Assembly: GCA_907163345.1 (NCBI GenBank)
Contig: CAJQUN010000032.1
Location: forward strand, 5,990,424 to 6,054,423
From: Haberlea rhodopensis
Taxonomy: Eukaryota; Streptophyta; Magnoliopsida; Lamiales; Gesneriaceae
Length of the DNA stretch: 64,000 nt
Reading direction: 5' to 3'
Shown here: one piece after another, positions 20,724 through 30,472 of the stretch
Layout of the letters: each line of letters opens with the position of its first letter
Position numbering within the stretch: the first letter of the stretch is position 1
Program-made: the position numbers and the translations under genes
The notes under the pieces: model-generated
Databases searched by the model: none
Told to the model about the DNA's origin: nothing
Seen by the model: the letters and a program-made list of their open reading frames with translations, nothing else

Positions 20724-22968
20724 TAAACCTAGCAGGTTGTTTCACATTTCGCCTAACTCTATCCCTAGTCAACATATAATCATGCAGATCTTCATGTTCA
20801 TCAGCAACCAATTCATTATGCACATGTTCGTCAACATTTTCATGCAAATCAGGTTCATTAACAGGCAAGTTCTCATGATTCATATTAGGGAGCTCATCGT
20901 TTTCAATAACAGGGGTAACAATAGGCAAAGACTCCACCTTGCTCAGTGTAGACTCAGACACACAATCAGATTCAGGCAAAGATGGAAGCAAGCAAGGCAT
21001 TTCAGATTCATTAAAAATGACATCCCTACTTATAATAGTTTTAAAACCAGGTTCACATCTTAACCACAGCCTATATCCTTTTACACCCTCAGGATAACCA
21101 AGAAAGACGCACTTAACTGACCTAGGTTCAAGTTTGTCTCCTTTCCTATGCACAAATGCAGAACAACCAAACACTTTAAGATTTGAAAAATCTAATTGCT
21201 TACGAGAAAAAACACTTTCAGGACACTTACCATTCAAAGGCACGGAAGGGGATCTATTTATCAAATAAGAAGCTGTAACGACAGCTTCGCCCCAGAACTT
21301 CTTTGAGAGTCCAGAAGATGCAAGCATACTTCTAACTCTCTCGAGTAAAGTTCTATTCATTCTCTCAGCAACACCATTTTGCTGGGGAGTATAGGGCACA
21401 GTCTTGTGTCTCAGAATCCCAGATTCACAGCACAAGTCATCAAGCAAGATATTGCAGAATTCCATTCCATTATCTGTCCTAAGTCGTTTAATCTTTTTTC
21501 CAGTTTGGTTTTCAATTAAAATCTTCCAGTTTTTAAACTTATCAAAAACATCAGATTTATTTTTCATTAGAAAAATCCACACTTTTCTAGAGTAGTCATC
21601 AATGATAGACAAAAAATACCTATTACCACCTTGAGTTGGGACAGGTGAAGGTCCCCAAACATCAGCATGCAGGTATTCAAGTATATCATAACACTTAGTC
21701 ACATTGGGGGAAGGGGAGATAGGGAATTTAACTCTTTGTTGTTTGCCTAACACACAGGAATCACAAAAAGTCATGCAAGACAATTTATCCTTACCAAAAC
21801 AACCATCCTTGTGTAAAATCTCTAATCCTTTAGCACTCATGTGACCTAACCTTTTATGCCATAAATCAGTTAAATCATCTGACACAGAATTAGCACAGAT
21901 TTTATCACACACTGATTTGCAAACATACAAATTCCTCTTATTCTCAGCTTTAAAAACTACCAAAGACCCCCGCATAATCTTCATGCAACCATTTCCCCAT
22001 TTACCCTCATAACCATCAGACTCAAAAGCAGCACAAGACATCAAGTTATTGCACAAAGCAGGAACATGTCTAACATCTTTCAAAGTCACAGAATAACCAG
22101 ATTCAAATTTCAGACAAACATCACCAATACCAGAAACTTTACACAATTTCTCATTGGCCATAGAAACAGACGCATGCTCAATTTCTCTGTAGCTAGAAAA
22201 CAAATTTTTAAGTGGTGTCATGTGATAAGTGCAACCTGAATCAACAAGCCATTCATTTTCACACACAGGTAATGAAAGCACAGAGTTCACAGAATCACAT
22301 AATTCAGTCACCATAAAAATATCCCCCATGTTTTCCCCAGAGGTAGAAGCATTGTTTGCTTGTTCATTTGTCTGATTCCCAATTTTATTCTGGTTTTTCT
22401 TTTTAGGGCAATCTTTTATGAAATGATTAGGGTCACCACAATTGTAACATTTTCTCTTACTAGACCTAGATTTCGATCTAGCCTTACTCTTTCCTCTTTT
22501 ATCACCCTTTTGATATTGATTATTGTTATTATGCCTATGTTGTGATCTACCACGAACATGCATAACTTCACCAGAGGATTGCCTATTACCTTTGTTAACT
22601 TTTAAATCTAATTCCTTGCTTTTCAAGCCGTTCATTACAGTATCCAATGTAATAGAATCTCTACCGTACTTAATGGCGGATTTTACATCACTATAATTCT
22701 CAGGAATAGCATTAAGAAGAACAATAGGTGAATAGTCGTCAATGTTCTTATCTCCTGTCAATTTAATATCTTGAATTAACTTAGTAAAAACATCTAAATT
22801 CTCATCTACGTCTTTGTTCAAGTCTAGCTTGAATCTGAAAAATTTTTCCAACAAGAAAAGTTTACTAGGCAAAGATTTCTCAGTAAACATTTCTTCTAAT
22901 TTTTCCCAAAGTTCTCTAGCAGATGATAGTTTACCACACTTCCTGAGCACAGAGTCAGACAAGTTCAA
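20683..22968 (-). pseudogene. Copia gag (most), protease and integrase
   Basis: Domains in order: UBN2-type gag capsid region; a CCHC zinc knuckle CYNCGDPNHFIKDC near residue 175; protease with WLVDSGCTYHMT; integrase zinc motif (HKRLGHMSAKGLEIL followed by CDSCVLGKQ); and the integrase core with Asp in HADVWGPSPV, Asp in RTDNGMEF and Glu in QNGVAERMNRTL, so the catalytic triad is present. The first codon of this frame is not the natural start: gag begins at 23153 in another frame. The protein makes particles (gag), cuts the polyprotein, and joins the cDNA copy to the host chromosome. Confidence 0.92.
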
Positions 22969-23153
22969 GATAATAGAAGAATAAGCATATTCGCTATCTT
23001 CCAGTTTCTTAGCAGTTGTAATGTTCTCAGCCCAATTACCATCAATAGCTTTAAATACCTTTTGTTATATTAAAATTCCTTTCATTTTTTGTTGCCATAT
23101 AGAAAAATCAGATTTTCCAACGGTTCAAGGTTATATCCAGAAATTGAAGCCAT
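22969..23153 (-). pseudogene. Copia gag N-terminus, broken by frameshift and stop
   Basis: The ATG at 23151-23153 opens MASISGYNLEPLEN. A one-base frame change near 23110-23117 is needed to continue as SDFSIWQQKMKGILI, the usual copia gag start. A TAA at 23065-23067 (probably CAA changed by one C-to-T) then interrupts before QKVFKAIDGNWAENI, which leads into the main frame. This copy cannot make full-length Gag. Confidence 0.8.
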
Positions 23154-24038
23154 CACAATTAAGCAAAGAGGCACACACAATTTCAACAACCAAACAGCAG
23201 AAGCAAGGACCACAAGTGTGAGACCCCGTTATCACATCAAGATATTAAGGTGCAATTTAGAGAACTAAACATACATGTGATTATATCAGAGTAATGTGCC
23301 GTGTTGATTAACCTGAGCTTTAGAGATTACAGTACCAAAATGTTCCAAAAGGAAAGACATACTTCCTACAAAGGTACTACATCATAGTCTTACTCTACTC
23401 AGTAGAAGCTATACAAAAACTCTAACATGCTAATCCTGTAGCACTCCTTACAGCTCAGCATATCAACCCCGGCCCTGGTTCTCGTCAACAAAAGCACCTA
23501 CAAAGACAACCCCCAACACATGAGCATAACACAATTCATATTTAACATAATATGAAAGTAAGGCATAAATGCAAATCTTAAACACAAGTCCTTCCTGTAT
23601 TTCCAGCATTTATATCGCCCATTGGTTGTCCATGTACCATAATTCATAATAGAAACACATTATATGAATGTATGGGTATGCAATGTCATGACATTCCTTT
23701 TTTTCTTAAATCCTTATTTCATCCTGAGCCCTTATCATTAGTACATTTTAATGCTTCTTGCTACTCCATGTAAGCGGAATTCTTCCTCGCTTCCAATGGA
23801 CTTTAGCGTTGCTACTCCATGTAAGCGGAATTCTTCCTCGCTTCCAATGGACTTTAGCGTAAGCCATTAAAATCCTTACTAAGATAACTTTGACTCGTGA
23901 AATACACCTCTTATATTTCACAACATACATATGCAAAAACAATGCATAAAAACATGTATCATAATCTTAATGCACCACATTGCATTCATCATGTGTCATA
24001 AAGACAAACATAAAGTACATGTTACCGTTGGGATGCCC

Positions 24039-24055
24039 GTACGTCGCTTACGTAC
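24039..24055 (-). repeat. GTACGT...ACGTAC hairpin in the LTR
   Basis: A six-base perfect inverted repeat with a five-base spacer. The equivalent is at 31295-31311 in the other LTR, 5883-5900 in the solo LTR and 45559-45574 and 52306-52321 in the gypsy element at 44486. It sits 820-890 bp before the LTR end in each family. Confidence 0.8.
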
Positions 24056-24210
24056 CTTTCAAAAGATAGAGGAGTCAATCGACTTTATCTCCTCGGTTGT
24101 GCTGGCACCTGGGATGGTTCTACATAGCCACACAACACAATATTAGGCACCTCATAATAATCCGGAAGCAAAACCAAATTAAAAACCAATTTAATCCTAC
24201 AATATCATCT

Positions 24211-24368
24211 CGCGATCGATCGCCCATGAGCCCCGATCGATCGCGAGATGCTACTGCCTCGCATACCAAAAAAAAAGATTCAGCGATCGATCGCCCCAAT
24301 ATTGGCGATCGATCGCCAAAACCTACTGGAACATCGCGATCGATCGCGCCTCCTTGGCGATCGATCGC
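24211..24368. repeat. Cluster of GCGATCGATCGC palindromes (gypsy 3' LTR)
   Basis: Six copies at about 24211, 24233, 24283, 24305, 24334 and 24357, arranged as three close pairs. The first pair makes a larger inverted repeat in which ATCTCGCGATCGATCG pairs with CGATCGATCGCGAGAT around a spacer of about 10 bases. The same array occurs in the other LTR at 31467-31624. Confidence 0.95.
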
Positions 24369-25694
24369 CAACCTTGTTCCTTTGGCGATTTTCCAGAATT
24401 GCTTAACACCGATATTCATACCCTTAAATCTAACATGTAGGACATAATACATACCAATACCATCATGCTAGCATTTGAACTACACTACCCTGAGTGTATT
24501 CAAACCAAATATACACCCTGAGCATAAACCTACATGCATAAACATCGATCATTTAAACAAGTACTGGATCAACTTTTCTGGAAACAGGGTAACATTTTCA
24601 TTTCCAGATTTATTGAGCACCTTACTTCATGCTATTAAAACTTATCACATATAGCATAAAGAAGCTCGAACAAACATGCCATGGGCTTCACAAAACTACC
24701 ATGCATAATTGTACATCAAAGTTTTACCAAAAACCTAGCTCAACGTGCATGATAACACCTACATAAAAGTACTCCTCACACATATATTTCCAGAAAACAG
24801 GGCACTTGAACCTTGCCCAGAATTTTCGAACACCACCTTTCACATGCTTAAATCCTTCACATAATACATGCAACATGCTCAAGGAAATATATTGGTACTT
24901 TCAACAAGCTACCATACACAAAAACACATCGAAGGTTAACTCAAAACCTAAGTTAGCATGCTTCAAATATTCATGGTAAAACCCTTCCTAACATGAAAAA
25001 CAGAGTACTTCTCTGCTCGGATGTTCGAGGAGCCCTTTTCTCTACCACAAATCTAGCACATAAAGCATGCAAGTTTCTTAACTAAACATGCTAAAGGCTT
25101 CACAAACATCACATAAAGGTATTCATAACAAGATAACATCATACCCTAAACTATCATGCCAAATCTGCTACAAAGAACAAGCATGCCAGGAAACTGAAAA
25201 CTGGGAAAAAATGTGACTCCTCACCACTTTTGCCCTTCGATTTTCTATATGAAAAGAAGCATGAAACCCGATCACTTTTCTCCTGGAACTCGACCAAGTT
25301 GCAGAGAGATGAAGGGAAAAAGAAGGAAGCTTTTGGAAGAGGCAAGGTCCAAAATATCTAAGTCCAAACATGCCTACAAGTCAATCTGCTTTCCCAGAAA
25401 ACAGGGGAAGGGCGTGGGTTTGGCTGCAAGTGGGGGTTGGGTGGTTGCATGTGGGGTGGTTTGTGGTGTTTAATTGTGTCCCGGTATTTCATACGATGTA
25501 TAAAAATATCCCTCCTCGATATTTTATCATTCTACCACATCAACACAACAATTAAAAACACCTAACATGCTTCCTAAACCACATCATCAAATTAAATAAA
25601 TTAATCCCACATACAAACGCTTTAAACATATAGGTTCATAATTAACCACCCTTAAATGCATGATTACCCACATAATCATTTCGGGGATATCACA

Positions 25695-25708
25695 ATACTC
25701 CCCTACTT
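25695..25708 (-). other. Polypurine tract of the gypsy element
   Basis: On the minus strand AGTAGGGGAGTAT directly precedes the LTR start TGTGATATCC, and GACGAAATC lies just upstream, as is usual in chromoviruses. Confidence 0.85.
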
Positions 25709-27185
25709 ATAAGATTTCGTCCCGAAATCAAACATGCTGCTAACTAGAAATAAAACAGTACATAAACGCATACCAGAAAACAGTTCTGGATAGTACTGCA
25801 CCATGTGTCGCTCTGTCTCCCACGTGGCCTCCTCGACACCCCTACGATCCCACTGTACCTTGATCATAGGAATAACCTTGTTCCGAAGTCTGCGGTCTGC
25901 TCTATCCAAAATCCTGATAGGCCGCTCCACATAAGAAACATCGGACTCAATCTCCACCTCTGAAGGCTGCAACACATGTGAGGGATCTGGCTCATACTTC
26001 CTCAGCATAGACACATGAAAAACGTCGTGTATGCCAGACAGAGAGGGCGGTAAAGCCAACCGGTACGCCAGAGTACCAATACGCTGTAAGATCTCATACG
26101 GCCCTACATACCTCGGGGATAACTTCCCTCGCATCCCAAACCGTACTACGCCTCTGAAGGGTGAGATCTTTAAAAACACTCTGTCGCCTAACTGAAACTC
26201 CAACGGTCTACGCCGCTGATTGGCATATGCTGCCTGTCTATCCTGAGCTGCCTTCATCTTTGTTCTGATAACCTTAACTTTCTCTTCCATTTCCTGAACC
26301 AACTCAGGTCCTCCAACCGACTTACGGTCCATGTCATCCCAACACAAGGGTGACCTACAACGCCTACCATAGAGGGCCTCGAAAGGAGCCATCTGAATAC
26401 TTGCCTGGTAGCTGTTGTTGTAAGAAAATTCCACCAAGGCTATCGAGTCCTGCCATGAAGTGTCGAACTCCAGCACACAAGCCCTCAACATATCTTCGAG
26501 CGTCTGTATCGTACGCTCGGTCTGTCCGTCCGTCTGGGGATGATAGGCTGTGCTCAACCTCAACTCTGTACCTAGAGCTGTCTGCAGACCCTCCCAAAAG
26601 TGAGATGTAAACCGCGGATCTCGATCTGACACAATCGAAACAGGGATCCCGTGCAGTCTCACCACATCTCTGACATATAACTGCGCCATTCTTAAGTGCG
26701 TGAAGGTCATACAGTAGGGAATGAAATGAGCACTCTTAGTCAATCTGTCCACGACTACCCAGATGGCATCAAAACCCGAAACAGTCCTCGGCAAGTGGGT
26801 CACGAAATCCATAGATACGTGCTGCCACTTCCACTCGGGTACCTCTAAACTTCTTAGTTCACCTCCAGGCCTTTGTCTCTCAGCTTTCACTTGCTGACAA
26901 ATCAAACAACGCTTGACAAAAGAGGTGACATCCTGTTTCATACGCCTCCACCAGAACTGGCTGCGTAGATCCTTATACATCTTCTTCCCACCTGGATGGA
27001 TACTCATCCTGCTGCAATGAGCTCGCTGTAATATACCTTGGCGCAACTCGGGTGTATCTGGAACCACCCATCTGTCGCCGAGCCTCAGAGAACCGTCATC
27101 AGCCACTCTGAATCTCGATGGCTGTCCTGAATGAACCACTAACATCCATCTCTGAACCTCTACATCGGTCCCTGAGCCTTCCTGA
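25703..27185 (-). CDS. Gypsy integrase with C-terminal chromodomain-like segment
   Basis: The open frame up to 27145 starts at an internal codon; the sequence upstream is continuous with the RNase H frame after a one-base frame change near 27165-27180. The zinc-binding part shows H...H (HCSRMSIHPGGKKMY) and CLICQQVK. Catalytic residues are Asp in SMDFVTHLPRT, Asp in VSDRDPRFTSHF and Glu in DGQTERTIQTLE. After a GPY/F-like segment (FLKISPFRGVVRFG, GPYEILQRIG) the end reads RPIRILDRADRRLRNKVIP and VQWDRRGVEEATWE, typical of chromovirus integrase tails that bind chromatin and steer insertion. It would insert the cDNA into heterochromatin. Confidence 0.9.
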
Positions 27186-30100
27186 TGTGATCAAATATAG
27201 CAGGCTCAGTTAGCAAGGTCAAAACCTGTACTGGTGAAGAAGATACATCATAATCGAATCCCAAATGGCAGTAGGAGCCAAACATAGCTGACAGAGACAT
27301 AGCATCCTCTGCTGTGCTCCTCACCTTCCGACTCAAAGCGTCGGCTGTCAAATTTGCTTTTCCCAGGTGATATTCGATTTCACAATCGTAGTCCTTCAGC
27401 AGGTCCATCCATCTCCTCTGCCTCATGTTCAGCTCAGCCTGTGTAAACAAGAACTTCAGGCTCTTGTGATCAGTGAAGATGGTAAATGAGGTACCGTATA
27501 AGTAGTGTCGCCATATCTTCAAGGCGAACACTATAGCTGCCAACTCCAGATCATGGACTGGATACCTCGCCTCATGTGGCTTCAACTGTCTCGAAGCGTA
27601 AGCCACTACATGTCTGTCCTGCATCAGTACACACCCTAATCCCTGTAGAGATGCATCGGTATAAAGAACAAATCCTTTGTTCTCCTTGGGTATCACTAGA
27701 ACTGGCGCAGTGGTCAGTCTGTGCTTTAATTCCCGGAAGCTCTGCTCACAAGCTTCTGACCAACAAAAAGGGACTCCCTTCTGAGTCAGCTGTGTAAGTG
27801 GCTTGGCGATCTTTGAGAAACCCTCGACGAAACGTCGATAATAGCCAGCCAGACCAAGAAAACTTCGAATCTCACTGACTGAAGTAGGGGTAGACCAATC
27901 CATAACTGCCTCTATCTTCCTCGGGTCTACTGATATCCCCTCTCGTGAAATGATATGGCCCAAAAATGCAACACTGTTCAGCCAAAACTCACACTTGCTG
28001 AGTTTGGCGTACAACTGATGATCTCTGAGGATCTTGAGTACTATCCTCAGATGATCGGCATGATCCTCCTCATTCCTTGAATAGACCAGGATGTCATCAA
28101 TGAACACGATCACAAACTGATCGAGGTACTCCTGAAATACTCTGTTCATCAGGCTCATAAAGACTGCAGGTGCATTTGTCACACCGAACGGCATCACCAA
28201 GAACTCATAGTGCCCATACCGAGTTCTAAAAGCCGTCTTTTGGACATCACCAGCTCTAACCCGTACCTGGTGATAGCCTGACCTCAAATCTATCTTGGAG
28301 TACACCTCCGTACCCTGAAGCTGGTCGAACAGATCATCAATCCTCGGAAGCGGATATCTGTTCTTCACTGTAGCCTTGTTCAATTGCCTGTAGTCAATGC
28401 ACAGACGCATTGATCCATCCTTCTTTTTCACGAACAAGACTGGCGCACCCCAAGGCGATACACTAGGACGGATGTATCCCTTGTCGAGGAGCTCCTGTAA
28501 CTGTACCTTCAGCTCCCTCAGCTCTGCCGGCGCCATCCTGTATGGGGCACGAGAAATGGCTGATGTCCCTGGCAGCAGCTCAATAGCAAACTCCACATCC
28601 CTGACAGGCGGAAATCCCGGAATCTCATCTGGAAACACATCACTGAACTCCGCCACAACTGGAATGTCCTCGGCTCTCACTTCCTTCTCCTCTGAAGCAT
28701 CCATAGCATAAATAAGGTACCCAGTATGGCCACGTTCCAATAACCGCGACATCTTAACCGCCGAGATTACTGGTATCCTTGGACGAGAGCCGTCCCCATA
28801 AAAAGTCCACTGGAACCCCTGATCAGACAGAAAACGAACCATCCTCTTTTGGCAATCTACCATAGCTCGGTATCTGCTCAACACATCAATGCCGATAATG
28901 CAGTCAAAGTCTGCCATCTCTAACTGAATCAAATCGGCCCTCAGATCATTGCCCTCAAAATAAATGAGGCAATCAGATAACTGTCGATCCGCAATCACAT
29001 GCTTCCCCGTGGGTGTCGAGACCATGAGAGGCGTGGGTAACAGAGACGAGCACAAATGGTGTCCTTCCACAAAGGCAGTAGATACAAAGGAATGGGAAGC
29101 ACCTGTATCTATCAATATAAGTGCAGGGTACGTAAGTAAATGACACGTACCAGCAATGACCTCCTCTGGGGCTGCCTCGGCCTGCTCCCTGGTCAGTGCA
29201 TACACCTGTCCCTGTGGCGGTCCTGTCGTCTGACCTCCCAGGGGTCGTGGTGCAAACTGCTGCCTCTGTGGTGCCCTCCCAGCATCAAACCTTGGCCTAT
29301 TCGGCCCTGAATCCGTCTGAACTGCCCGATTGGGGCAACCCCGAGCTATGTGGCCCATCTTGCCACAGATATAGCAACCTCGACAGTCACGTAACAAATG
29401 CCATCCTCCACAGTTGGTACACCTGGTTACCACTGTCCTGCTTCCCTGTGTGTGCCCCCGGGTGTTCTGCTTCTGTCCATGAGACTTCTTCCCACTAAAC
29501 CTGGAAGATGATGAGGCCCCACGAGCCTTAAACTGATCCCCTCGTGGCCTCAGACTATCAGTAGTAGGCCTCTGTGATGGTACAAAAGGGGGTACAACAT
29601 CCTTGTATGCGCCTACGGCAATCTCTGCCAACTCTGCCCGTGTCAGGGCGTCGTCAAACGAGCTGGGGTTGTTAGAGATAACCCTATCGAATAGCTCCGG
29701 CCTCAGACCTTTCAGAAAGTTCCTCATCTTGGCATGGCTGCTGACAGCAATATGAGGTACATACCTCAGCAGTGAGGAATACTGCATACCGTAGTCTGCT
29801 ACGGACATGCTACCCTGCTTCAAACTGTTGAACTCATCCTCCTTCAATTGTCTGGCAGCTGCAGAGAAATACCGGTTAAGGAACCGGGTCCGGAATACAG
29901 TCCAGTCAACTGCCATACCTAGAGCTCTCAGCTCCATCATGGTGGTCTTCCACCACATAGCAGGCTTCTTAGCCAGCTGAAACTCTGCTAACCTCAGCCA
30001 TGCCGTGAGTGCACAAGGTGCAGTCACAAGTATCTGCTCTATACGTTGCAACCACTCCTCAGCTACTTCACCAGACTCAGTCCCCTCAAACATGGGCGGA

Positions 30101-30255
30101 TGGAAACTCAGAAACTGCTTCAAACTGAGCTCCCCTGGCAGTAATATCTGTACACTGGGCTCCACGCCCACAGCAGGTGGTGGTAAAGGGTTCGGCTGAG
30201 CAATACTTGCATTTCTACTGTCCACATCTCCTACCTCTTCATTGAGGTTCGCCAT
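27160..30255 (-). CDS. Gypsy Gag-protease-RT-RNase H polyprotein
   Basis: I take the start at the ATG 30253-30255 (MANLNEEVGDVDSRN); the frame is open four codons further upstream only with a TTG. Domains: retrotransposon gag (LPGELSLKQFLSFHPPMFEG..., RYVPHIAVSSHAK); two zinc knuckles (CTNCGGWHLLRDC, CYICGKMGHIARGC, about residues 275-310); protease LILIDTGASHSF near 385; RT with VKKKDGSMRLCIDYRQLNK, SKIDLRSGYHQV and the active site VFIDDILVYS near 725; RNase H with LYTDASLQGLGCV, ELAAIVFALKIWRHYL and TDHKSLKFLFT. It ends early at IRKAQGPM because of a frame change. Otherwise it is intact and probably recently functional. Confidence 0.95.
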   Translation of the reverse strand: MANLNEEVGDVDSRNASIAQPNPLPPPAVGVEPSVQILLPGELSLKQFLSFHPPMFEGTESGEVAEEWLQRIEQILVTAPCALTAWLRLAEFQLAKKPAMWWKTTMMELRALGMAVDWTVFRTRFLNRYFSAAARQLKEDEFNSLKQGSMSVADYGMQYSSLLRYVPHIAVSSHAKMRNFLKGLRPELFDRVISNNPSSFDDALTRAELAEIAVGAYKDVVPPFVPSQRPTTDSLRPRGDQFKARGASSSSRFSGKKSHGQKQNTRGHTQGSRTVVTRCTNCGGWHLLRDCRGCYICGKMGHIARGCPNRAVQTDSGPNRPRFDAGRAPQRQQFAPRPLGGQTTGPPQGQVYALTREQAEAAPEEVIAGTCHLLTYPALILIDTGASHSFVSTAFVEGHHLCSSLLPTPLMVSTPTGKHVIADRQLSDCLIYFEGNDLRADLIQLEMADFDCIIGIDVLSRYRAMVDCQKRMVRFLSDQGFQWTFYGDGSRPRIPVISAVKMSRLLERGHTGYLIYAMDASEEKEVRAEDIPVVAEFSDVFPDEIPGFPPVRDVEFAIELLPGTSAISRAPYRMAPAELRELKVQLQELLDKGYIRPSVSPWGAPVLFVKKKDGSMRLCIDYRQLNKATVKNRYPLPRIDDLFDQLQGTEVYSKIDLRSGYHQVRVRAGDVQKTAFRTRYGHYEFLVMPFGVTNAPAVFMSLMNRVFQEYLDQFVIVFIDDILVYSRNEEDHADHLRIVLKILRDHQLYAKLSKCEFWLNSVAFLGHIISREGISVDPRKIEAVMDWSTPTSVSEIRSFLGLAGYYRRFVEGFSKIAKPLTQLTQKGVPFCWSEACEQSFRELKHRLTTAPVLVIPKENKGFVLYTDASLQGLGCVLMQDRHVVAYASRQLKPHEARYPVHDLELAAIVFALKIWRHYLYGTSFTIFTDHKSLKFLFTQAELNMRQRRWMDLLKDYDCEIEYHLGKANLTADALSRKVRSTAEDAMSLSAMFGSYCHLGFDYDVSSSPVQVLTLLTEPAIFDHIRKAQGPM

Positions 30256-30455
30256 GCTGCAACACAATAGTTAACAACAATACCAAAAGCAGTTCATAAT
30301 ATAAGCCGTTAGATAACAAGAGTAAAATATTCAAAGCATGTTAGTATATCACGTATACAACCATATGCATCACATGCATAAGCATGCCTAAATGAATACC
30401 TAGCCAACTTGTCTCTAAAGGCTACCCTTCACTCTTCCCTGGTTATCTAACCACT

Positions 30456-30467
30456 GCTCTGATACCA
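30456..30467 (-). other. Primer-binding site of the gypsy element (initiator-Met tRNA)
   Basis: On the minus strand TGGTATCAGAGC starts 5 bases after the LTR end CTCACA. It pairs with the 3' end of plant initiator tRNA-Met to prime minus-strand cDNA. Confidence 0.92.
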
Positions 30468-30472
30468 CTAAA

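Larger units (their letters stand above)
23217..25694 (-). repeat. 3' LTR of the gypsy chromovirus
   Basis: Plus-strand termini TGTGAGACCCC...GGGATATCACA. It contains a direct duplication of about 50 bp (TGCTACTCCATGTAAGCGGA..., 23757-23860), a GTACGT...ACGTAC hairpin (24039-24055) and six GCGATCGATCGC-type palindromes (24211-24368). A candidate TATA element (TATTTTTATACAT on the minus strand) is near 25497-25508. Confidence 0.95.

Noticed and set aside
20701..21063. 120-codon plus-strand frame opposite copia integrase
   Set aside because: Antisense shadow of the real minus-strand coding sequence.
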